A stretch of 64,000 nt of DNA from Haberlea rhodopensis (taxonomy: Eukaryota; Streptophyta; Magnoliopsida; Lamiales; Gesneriaceae), in the NCBI GenBank assembly GCA_907163345.1, contig CAJQUN010000430.1:186001-250000 (forward strand). The letters are read 5' to 3'. This document shows, piece by piece, positions 55,490-64,000 of this stretch. The first letter of the stretch is position 1. Each line of letters starts with the position of its first letter. The notes beneath the pieces are model-generated. The model was given only the letters and a program-made list of their open reading frames with translations, had not been told where the DNA came from and did not search any database. The translations under genes and the position numbers were made by a program.

Positions 55490-57196
55490 TGATAGGGTTG
55501 AATATTACGCGTTTTTATGCTATGATATGTATATGTTTTCATGTTGATTCTTGGATAATTTTATGGTTTATGGTATATATTTCTCTATTTCAGGAATCAA
55601 TGTTGAAATTCATAAAAGGGGAAGAAATCAAGCTAAAATGATGAAAAAATGAATTAAGTTGAAGAAAAGAGGAAGAAACCAGAATCCAAGACACATGTTG
55701 CTCCTTTCTCCTCAAATTACTATATGTTCGAGCCATGTTTTGGAAATGTGGTCCATATAAAAGTTGTAGAACTTTCTCTTATCTTCGCGTGGACAGCTGA
55801 TTCATCAAATTCGGAGTTCGTATGAGAAAGTTACGGCCAAAATACAAATCTCGCCAGAAGCTGAAAAAGGCGAAGAAACTTACTGTGATTTCCGATCGAT
55901 CGAGCAAGCTTTTCCGATCGATCGAGAAATGCTGAAAATTGAGCGAAAATCTTACTGGAAGGCTCGATCGATCGGCTCTTCTGTTCGGATCGATCGGGAC
56001 GAGTAGTTTTCATTAAAATACCTTCCTTGTAGAGTTTGGATGCAATAGGGAAGTCCATAATTCTTTCCCCTATATATTATACACAAAATCACAACCCATA
56101 TCAGATTTTTAAACCTAGGGAATAGTCTCCACACACCCATTCACCATCAAAAATCTCAGCCCCCCTTTTCCTTCACCATCTCTTTACACATCTCTTTCCT
56201 TCACCCCATCCAGCCACATACCTCCATCATTCTTCCACTCATCATTCTCACGTCCATCCTTTCTTCACCTCTCCATCCTTCTACCATTCAACTTTCATCC
56301 ATCTTCACCTATTCATCCTAGGAATTGGAACAACCCAACAAGGCGATAAAAAGAGACGATCGAGAAGGAAGCAAGAGAAGGAGCGAAGATCTACAACCGG
56401 AGTCGACGCTTGGAGTTTTTCTTTGTCTTTAAATTCTTAGTTTTGTTGTGTTTTGATTTATTATGAGGAACTAATTTTATTTATCGAGGCTAGGCGAACC
56501 TTTGTTATGAACCTTCGATTTGATGATTTAATGATTGAATTCTTATAGTTCTTTGCGTATGTTTTATGTTCTTCATGCTTTTAGAGGATTGATCAACTTT
56601 GAATGATGTTAGTATCATAATTGAGATCGAGAGATGATTTTATGATACGGAATTAATAATTCATACCATGGATTTAAGACCGAGATCGAGAGATGATGTC
56701 AAATACATGCGTGATAGCCATAGATTTTTATAATTGAAAGCTAGGAGTTTTCATGGATCTTATGCAAAATTGAATTGTTAAATAAGTGAACGAGAGTTAC
56801 TTACTGCAATTTGGTGTTAGGTTTAATATAGCTCGAGAGAGTGTATTAGATAAATTAGGAAAACTCGTCACCTTAGAAATATTTGAATATTCAATCGAGA
56901 ATTGTAGGGAATTACATTGGTGAGCCAAAGTCTCGATAATCTTATCTTGTGGATTTCTCTCGTTTACTTTTATTGACTTGGTTGGAATAGAGTAGTTTAA
57001 TTTAGCATTAGTTGTTAATTATAAATTAATTTTCGTAGGTTAAATATAGTTAAAAGACATCTTATTTGGTACTTACTTGTTAGTCCCTGTGGGTTCGACA
57101 ATCCGTATTCTTCATATCTATACTAAAACTTGACACCGTGCACTTGCGGTCTAAAATCGCTAGATTGGAAATAATTGTTTAAAATAAAAGCGGTCA
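55490..57196 (+). mobile_element. 3' LTR of element B
   Basis: It runs TGATAGGGTTG to GCGGTCA. Palindrome sites lie at 55893, 55915, 55965 and 55987 (offsets 22 and 22), with TATATATTAT at 56071, 75 bp after the last site. Confidence 0.94.
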
Positions 57197-57201
57197 GAAT
57201 T

Positions 57202-58241
57202 AAATTTTAAAATGTTTAGAATTTAATTAATTAAATGTTATAGCATGTTTTATGTGTTGTTTGAGCATGGTGCATGGTTATAGCCCTATGACTTATTAGA
57301 TAGGATTTGTGAATAATTGTAATTTTAATACGGCCTGCGTGTCGTGCCTTCTCTATTTTACCTAAATGTTATCCCTCGCCTATGTTCCCCTCTAATGTGA
57401 CTGAGGAATTCTCTATATCTTGTAAATATTATATAGTATAGTTTATTTTGTTGATGGAGATCAATGAAGATGGACCAAGGTGCCGGGATGAGGAGGCCAT
57501 TCACCAAAGGGAGCCAAAGAGGTGCTTGGAGAAGTTACCATAGGTTGACCTTCTAGTATTTTCTCATTGGCTTGAGAAAATCATTAGTTGGGGCTATAAC
57601 CATATCACGTTTATTTTATGTTGATGTATGAGATGCATGTTTATCGTTTTATTTAATATTGATGCTTGATATACATATATGTAGATATGTATATATTCAT
57701 ATATGTACCAGACATAATTTCAATATTAATAAAATCATGAGATCAATAAACCCCTCTTATAATATTAAGTCAAATCAAGATGCCTTCCAATTAAAATACT
57801 CGTCAAGACTTCGATTGAACATGTATGGGTTTGCCAAAGCAAAGCACCGTGACAATCTTAGTAAGGCGCGAAAGGATAAAAGTGATATCAGTGATATTTT
57901 AAAATTGGGTTCGACTTAACTAGCGTTATCTCAATAGGATTGGGAACCTAGAGGCATGTGGTTGTATAATAATTCATTAGATGAATTTGAACAAAGTGTT
58001 GTTCGTCCAACCATCCAAGAATTACATGTGATGTAATTGACAAAGTGTTGTCTACCTAAATAACCGAGTCTTGGGTGATTAGCCAAAGCTAACTCAGGAT
58101 TAGGTGAAATATGGATCTTGACCCACTAAGTTTACGAGGGTTGATATTTTAAACAAAATAGTGGGAGTATCATTTAATATAAGACCTTATGAAATGATTA
58201 AAATCATAAACTTATTTTGCATATTTATATTGTAGATATCC
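57202..58241 (+). other. rest of the leader of copia element J
   Basis: This is about 1 kb between the inserted element B and gag. I see no credible ORF; a frame at 57659-57919 has no recognisable motif. With 50327-51061, the leader is about 1.8 kb. Confidence 0.6.
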
Positions 58242-58898
58242 ATGGCATCAAACAACGTAACTAGCGCACTATCATTGCGATCGGTCCTTGAGAAGGACAA
58301 ACTGAATGTGACTAATTTCCTAGACTGGTATAGGAATTTGAGGATTGTCCTCAAACAAGAGAAAAAGCAATATGTCCTAGAGGAACCCTTACCTGCTGAG
58401 GAACCTCCCGTAACGGCTGCTAAAACCGATAAGGATGCTTACAAGAAGCATCAGAATGACGCGCTTGATGTTGGTTGCCTTATGCTTGCCACCATGAACT
58501 CTGAGATTCTGAAGCAACTTGAGGAAATGGAGGCGTTCGATATGATCGAGCACTTAAAGCAACTCTACCAACAACAAGCTAGACAAGAGATGTATGACGT
58601 CTCTAGAGCGTTATTCCAGTGCAGAATGGTAGAAGGAAGCCTCGTTGGAACTCATTTACTAAAGATGATTGGGTACATTGAGAATCTTGAAAAGCTGGGT
58701 TTTCCGTTGGACCAAGAGTTGGCCACAGACGTGATCTTGCAATCGTTGCCTGATAGCTACAGTCAATTTGTCTTGAATTACAATATGATTGAAATCGAAA
58801 AGACGCTACCGCAATTGCTTGGTATGTTGAGAACATATGAAGCAAATTCAAAGAAGTCTAAGCCTACTAATGTTCTTATTGTGAATAAGAGCAAATGA
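58242..58898 (+). pseudogene. copia gag of element J
   Basis: It starts MASNNVTSALSLRSVLEKDK, then NFLDWYRNLRIVLKQEKK and LMLATMNSEILKQLE, typical of Gag in Angela/Tork-type copia elements. A single TGA (58896-58898) interrupts a frame that continues into the zinc knuckle and protease, so Gag and Pol were one polyprotein. Apart from this stop, Gag reads without a break. Confidence 0.85.
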
Positions 58899-59738
58899 AA
58901 GACTAAAGCAAAAGGCTACCAGAAGAACAAGAAAGTCTTTGTTAAGTCTAAGCCTCATGCTTCTGCACTCAAGCCAAAGGGAGGAGTGGCTAAGGAAGAG
59001 AACTGTTTCCATTGCGGTGAGACCGGTCATTGGAAGAGGAACTGCAAATTATATCTGGAAGATCTTAAGAAGACAAAGGGAAGTGTGACTTCCGCTTCAG
59101 ATATTTTTGTTATAGAAGTCAATTTATCTACTTCTTCATCATGGGTATTAGATACTGGATGTTGTACTCACATTTGTGTTAATGTGCTGGATCTCAAAAG
59201 AAGTAGGTTGTTGGCGAAAGGCGAGGTTGATCTCCGAGTGGGAAATGGAGCAAGAGTTGCTGCATTTGCTATTGGAGATTATTCATTAAATTTACCTTCT
59301 GGTTTATTATTAGATTTAAAAGGCTGTTATTTTGTGTCATCTATTACTAGAAACATTATTTAAATTTCTTGTTTGGACAAGATTGGTTTTTCATTTATTA
59401 TAAAGGACAAGTGTTGTTCCATTTATTTGAATGATATGTTTTATGCTAGTGCACAACTGATTAATGGTCTTTATGTATTAAATCTTGATATGCCTGTCTA
59501 TAACATAAATACTAAAAGGATTAAGAACAATGATTCTAATCCAACTTATCTCTGGCATTGTCGCTTGGGCCATATAAACGAGAATCGCATATCAAAACTT
59601 CATAAGGATGGAGTATTGGATTCATTTGATTTTGAATCATATGAAACATGTGAGTCTTGTTTAATGGACAAGATGACTAAAGCTCCTTTCAAGGGACATG
59701 TTGAAAGGACAAATGATTTTATTGAGTCTCATACATAG
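58899..59738 (+). pseudogene. copia zinc knuckle, protease and integrase N-terminus (element J)
   Basis: Same frame as gag. The CCHC knuckle CFHCGETGHWKRNC lies at about 59007-59045. The protease active site is WVLDTGCCTHICVN (about 59142-59183), a DTG variant used by this lineage. A TAA (59361-59363) breaks the frame at the protease/integrase linker. The integrase HHCC zinc domain follows: LWHCRLGHINENRISKL ... CESCLMDK (about 59550-59670). A frameshift near 59730 ends it. Confidence 0.87.
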
Positions 59739-60291
59739 TGATGTCTGTGGACCAATAAGCACACAAGCTAGAGGTGGTTTCAATACTTCGTTACATTTAC
59801 TGATGACTTCAGTAGATATGGGTATGTGTACCTAATGAAACATAAACATGAAACCTTTGAAAAGTTCAAGGATTTCAAGAATGAAGTACAAAACCAACTT
59901 GGCAAAAGTATCAAAACCCTCCGATCAGCCAAGAGTTTCATGACTATCTAAAGGAGTGTGGGATAGTCCCACAACTCACTCCTCCGTATACTCCACAATG
60001 GAATGGTGTATCCGAAAGGAGGAATCGAACTTTGTTGGACATGGTTCGATCAATGATGAGTCATGCAGTTCTTCCGACTTCTTTTTGGGGACATGCTTTA
60101 GAAACATCGATATTTATACTGAACGTGTTCCATCTAAATCAGTAGAAAAGACACCATATGAGAGATGGACTAAGAAACGTCCTAGTATGTCTTTTATGAA
60201 GATTTGGGGTTGTGAGGCTTACGTGAGACGTCACGCCTCCAATAAACTTGGACCCAAATCTGATAAGTGTTTATTTGTGGGGGTATCCTAA
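59739..60291 (+). pseudogene. copia integrase core (element J), catalytic segment deleted
   Basis: FTDDFSRYGYVYLMKHKHE (about 59795-59850) carries the first catalytic Asp. The sequence then jumps from KTLRS straight to a QEFHDYLKE-like reading (about 59918-59950), so the DRGGE segment with the second catalytic Asp is missing. TPPYTPQWNGVSERRNRTLL (about 59980-60040) carries the Glu region. An open part continues to 60291 (KTPYERWTKKRPS, FMKIWGCEAYV, KCLFVGVS). Two further frameshifts separate the parts. The integrase is not functional. Confidence 0.85.
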
Positions 60292-60982
60292 GGAAACAAA
60301 AGGATACTATTTCTATTATCCCACCGAGAACAAATTAGTTGTTGCTCGGACTGGTGTCTTTCTTGAAGGAGAATTTATTTCGAGAAGAACCAGTGGGAGG
60401 CAAATAGAACTTAGTGAAGTAAAACCACAAGAAAACATTGAACATGATATTGAGATGGAAACAGAGCAGACACCACAAGCTGTTGTGGATGAAATGCCTG
60501 CTCAAGAGACACAAACCCAGCGTAGGTCTGTAAGAGAACACCGAGAGCCACATAGATATGGATTTCTTGTGACTCACAAAGGTGACTTACTACTTATTGA
60601 TGATGATGAGCCGTCATCTTATCAAGAAGCTATAATGGGCAATGATTCTGAGAAATGGCAAGAAGCCATTAAATCTGAGATGGAATCCATGTATGCAAAC
60701 CAAGTATGGACTTTGGTTGACCCGCCTGAAGGGGTAAGACCCATAGGGTGCAAATGGATTTTCAAGAAGAAGACCGACGTGGATGGTAATGTACAAACCT
60801 TTAAAGGTCGACTGGTTGCTAAAGGTTTCAAACAAATTCATAGTATTGACTATGATGAAACTTTTTCGCCAGTTGCCATGGTTAAATCCATTAGGATCTT
60901 ACTTGCAATAGCTGCATTTCATGATTATGAAATCTGGCAGATGGATGTCAAAACAGCTTTCCTTAATGGAATGTGTACATGA
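60248..60982 (+). pseudogene. copia integrase C-terminus and RT, first half (element J)
   Basis: It starts within the CLFVG overlap in a new frame and reads TKGYYFYYPTENKLVVAR, an acidic linker, then the RT N-terminal half: WQEAIKSEMESMYANQVWTL, GCKWIFKKKTDVDGNVQTFK, ARLVAKG-like GRLVAKGFKQ, DYDETFSPVA and IWQMDVKTAFLNG (first catalytic Asp, about 60940-60972). A frameshift at about 60973 moves the rest to another frame. Confidence 0.88.
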
Positions 60983-62175
60983 CACAACCTGAGGGTTTTG
61001 TCGATCCAAAGGATGCTGGAAAGATATGCAAGCTACAACGATCCATTTATGGATTGAAGCAAGTTTCTCGGAGTTGGAATCTTCGTTTTGATGATGCAGT
61101 CAAAGAGTTTGGTTTCATCAAAAAAGTAGATGAACCTTGTGTCTACAAGAAGGTCAGTGGGAGCATAATTATCTTCCTAATATTGTATGTAGATGACATA
61201 CTTCTAATTGGGAATGATATCCATGCCTTACAATCTGTAAAGATTTGGCTAGGGAATTGCTTTTCTATGAAAGATTTAGGCGAAGCCACCTACGTATTAG
61301 GTATCAAGATCTATAGAGATAGATCAAGAAGATTACTTGGCCTAAGTTAGAGTACATACATAGACAAAGTGCTAAAACGGTTTAGCATGCAAGAATCTAA
61401 GAAAGGATTCATGCCTATGACACATGGGATACATCTCTCGAAGGATCAGTGTCCTTCAACACCAGATGAGAGACAACGCATGAGTAAGATTCCATATGCG
61501 TCAGCTATTGGATCTATCATGTATGCCATGATATGTACGCATCCCGATGTCTCGTATGCTTCAAGCATGACGAGCAGACATCAGGTTGATCCAGGTGAAT
61601 GTCACTGGATTGCAGTCAAGAATATCCTGAAGTACTTGAGAAGAACTAAGGATACATTCTTGATTTATGGAGGTGAGGAAGAGCTCAATGTAATAGGTTA
61701 CACTGATGCAAGCTTCCAAACCGACAAAGATGATTTCCGATCGCAATCAGGATATGTGTTTTGCCTAAATGAAGGTGCTGTAAGCTGGAAGAGTTCAAAG
61801 CAAGAGACAGTAGCCGATTCTACAACTGAAGCTGAATACATTGCTGCCTCAGCTGCAGCAAAGAAAGCTGTTTGGATCAAGAAGTTCATTTCTGAACTTG
61901 GGGTGATGCCTAGCATACTAGATCCGATTGAACTCTATTGTGACAACAATGGAGCCATCGCATTGGCTAAGGAACCTAGATCTCACCAAAGATCCAAGCA
62001 CATACTTCGGCGCTTTCATTTCATTCGAGAAATCGTTGAAAGAAGAGATGTAAAAATAAGCAAAGTACCAACTGTTGATAATGTATCTGACCCACTGACG
62101 AAGCCACTATCACAGCAGAAGCATGATCGTCATACTAGATCTTTAGGCATTAAGTATATGTCTGATTGGTCTTAG
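60973..62175 (+). pseudogene. copia RT second half and RNase H (element J)
   Basis: MTQPEGFVDPKDAGKICKLQ, SIYGLKQVSRSWNLRFDD, the catalytic LYVDDILLIGND (about 61183-61218) and GEATYVLGIKIYRD follow. One TAG (61348-61350) splits the frame. RNase H reads VIGYTDASFQTDKDD, SGYVFCLNEGAVSWKSSKQ, STTEAEYIAAS, LYCDNNGAIALAKEP and SKHILRRFHFIRE (about 61689-62035). The frame ends 15 bp before the LTR. Confidence 0.9.
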
Positions 62176-62178
62176 TGC

Positions 62179-62190
62179 AAGTGAGAGATT
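62179..62190 (+). other. polypurine tract of element J
   Basis: AAGTGAGAGATT directly before TGTTGGG. Confidence 0.75.
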
Positions 62191-63670
62191 TGTTGGGATA
62201 TGCCCTAAGACAACTCATTAGATGATTGTTTATGACATACACTGTATTATGTTTTTTTTGTTAATGGCAATTCATTATTATATATTATTCGAGTATCTGT
62301 GTAATATGAATTAATATATAAGTTAATGTCCTTAGAATAATATTGTATTATTCTTAAAGATTGTCCCTAGTCAAGTTTTATCATGAATAAGGATAATGAT
62401 AATGCATTGAGACTAGTATGTTTTGATTGATGAATTGTTCATAGATATGAGATATCAAATCAACACATGGGTGCATGTTAGAGAACGATGTACTGGACAG
62501 ACCCACCATGAGAATGCTACATGGATAGTTATATGAACGTCATAAGCAATTCTCATAGTGATAATAATGTATGTAATCCTTTCGACTTGAGATCATCAGA
62601 GATCCCAACATAAGGAGTCATATATCTTGATATTGTCAAACGTTACCTGTAACAGGGTAAACTATAAAGACAATCATTGGATACACCACGAATTATGTAG
62701 AGGGATGTTGAGTGATCAAGAAAGGATTTGTCCCTCCTATATAACATGAGAAGTGTTTGGGCCCTTGATCAAGTAAGACTAAAATGCATGGCCGTGCTCG
62801 AATGAGTCGATATGTGATATCGAGCTTATTCGTTTATTCTAGTTCTACTTGTGGATCAAGAAATAAAAGATTGAATATATGAGTATGACTATTCCATGAC
62901 TCGTGTTCAATCTAAACACATTGGACAAATGTATTAAGTTACATGGTTAATATTATCACATTCCGTAGGTTATGTCGAGTCAATGACATTCTTGTAATTT
63001 GGGTAGCCTTGATGTGTTGCTAGATACCGCTCATTGCTTGTGACATAAAATTAGATTTTATGTCGCTGCCAACATTGCAAGATCCTATCGGGTCACACAA
63101 AAGATTAAATCGATAAAGGGAGATATAATTCATTGGATGAATTAATTAATTGAGAAGAGTCTTAATTATATATATTAGATGTATGGATTTAATTAATTAT
63201 TGGTATGTGCCAATGAGGCTTTAAGAAAGCCTTTAATTAAATCTAACATATATATTATTTGATAACAAGGTTAATTGAGAATTAATCCTACACATCATAA
63301 AATCTAATAGCCATTCTCATACTCACTCTCGGCCGCCGCCTCTTGCACCGACCTCAAGGCCACCGCCGCCGTGAATAGTGCTTTTGAACGGTAGTCGATT
63401 GATCGGTTTTGAACCGTGAGTTTAGCTCCTGTTTAAGAACGAGTCTAGCAACTTGTTCTTGAACACATTTTCGATTTGATCGTATGGATACCGTAGAGAC
63501 GAAGGTGCATATATTTGTTCATGACTCGTGGACTTGCAACGAGGATTCTGCTATAAACACGCTACAAGGGTACGATTCTTAATAAATCTCGATATGATCA
63601 CTTTGTATAGGTCCTTTGGTAGGAATCCAATTTTAAATTCCGCTGCATATTGTATGATGGATTCCTACCA
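62191..63670 (+). mobile_element. 3' LTR of copia element J
   Basis: It runs TGTTGGGATATG to GATTCCTACCA. It is nearly identical to 48848-50326 and is followed by the duplication GGATC. Confidence 0.93.
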
Positions 63671-63675
63671 GGATC

Positions 63676-64000
63676 CACATCGTCGAACCATGAACACATC
63701 ATGATCGGAATACTAACTGCGAGGACACCGGCCTCGCACCAATCTCTGGAATGGAGTAAACCTCCCAACCCATCAAAATCTCAAAAGTACGTCAGCATGC
63801 CTAGATGCTAACCACCCAAAAGCAATCAGTCAACCATAACTGCTAGTTCTCCAATCGTCCATGATTCCAACGTAGATATCGCTTCCACGATATCTCCACC
63901 ACTTAGTCTACAATGTCAAACACACATCGTTACGACGGAGACCACTAGTATACCCTAGTATACACATACTGAACCTGGTTTCGTTCTTCAAATCCATCTC
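63676..64000. other. unassigned flank right of element J
   Basis: This continues the sequence interrupted by J (partner of 48743-48847). I recognise no domain or LTR end. Confidence 0.3.

Larger units (their letters stand above)
51062..57196 (+). mobile_element. element B: gag-only Athila-like element nested in copia J
   Basis: GAATT at 51057-51061 is repeated at 57197-57201. It has 5' LTR 51062-52774, tRNA-Asp primer site 52781-52798, gag-derived ORF 52930-53961, conserved 3' region, polypurine tract 55476-55489, and 3' LTR 55490-57196. No protease, RT or integrase occurs. LTRs differ by about 1% by eye, so it is young and younger than J. It lies in J's leader just after the hairpin array. 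Confidence 0.95.
48848..63670 (+). mobile_element. element J: long Ty1/copia retrotransposon (Angela/Tork-like), carrying element B
   Basis: GGATC at 48843-48847 is repeated at 63671-63675. It has 5' LTR 48848-50326, tRNA-iMet primer site 50328, a long leader, gag-pol 58242-62175 in copia order (protease, integrase, RT, RNase H), polypurine tract 62179-62190, and 3' LTR 62191-63670. Without B it is about 8.7 kb with 1.48-kb LTRs, which fits Angela-type elements. LTRs differ at only a few per cent by eye. Coding is broken by several stops and frameshifts. Confidence 0.94.

Noticed and set aside
57659..57919. 86-codon frame before the copia gag
   Set aside because: It has no recognisable motif and lies in a leader; not supported.

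Overview
This is plant nuclear DNA, most likely from an angiosperm with a large, AT-rich, repeat-filled genome. I find no convincing single-copy host gene, no tRNA or rRNA gene and no CRISPR array. Essentially everything I can recognise is LTR retrotransposon, in nested layers. Three groups are present: Athila-type Ty3/gypsy (primer-binding site complementary to tRNA-Asp, AAGTTTGGGGGAGT polypurine tract), Tekay/Del-like chromoviruses (LTRs starting TGTAAG, tRNA-iMet primer site), and one long Ty1/copia element of the Angela/Tork type.

Layout. 1-5329: end of an Athila-type LTR, decayed chromovirus pol, and its 3' LTR. 5330-13069: an autonomous Athila pol (protease, RT, RNase H) cut into pieces by two insertions with target duplications: an internally deleted Athila-like element (6016-8981, CCAAG) and a solo LTR (10395-12934, GCTAA). 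13070-48659: a tandem chromovirus array (LTR1-int-LTR2-int-LTR3-int-LTR4 sharing LTRs). It is interrupted by a second copy of the solo-LTR family, which itself carries two Athila-like elements (C, 23631-29831; D, 30555-36064), and by a third Athila-like element (E, 39031-46918). 48848-63670: a copia element (J, duplication GGATC) carrying element B (51062-57196, duplication GAATT). Both ends of J lie in an unidentified sequence that reads best on the minus strand.

How the elements work. B, C, D and E carry LTRs, primer site and polypurine tract but no protease, RT or integrase. They keep only Gag-derived ORFs, and E also has a second ORF resembling the 'putative plant transposon protein' family. 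They must therefore use enzymes from an autonomous Athila such as the broken one at 5330-13069. D is very young: its LTRs are nearly identical and its 335-codon ORF is intact.

The most unusual signal is regulatory. LTRs of G, B and E carry pairs of a 10-bp palindrome (CGATCGATCG) with centres about 21-22 bp apart, ending about 75 bp upstream of the TATA box. In D, whose LTR is alignable to B around this site, the same position holds pairs of another palindrome (GGCGTAATTACGCC) with the same spacing. The CGATCGATCG pairs also appear in the unrelated solo-LTR family and inside E ahead of its second ORF. A second signal is a duplicated 'hairpin + polypurine tract' unit about 1.2 kb apart in B, C, D and E. 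A third is a run of perfect hairpins in the copia leader.
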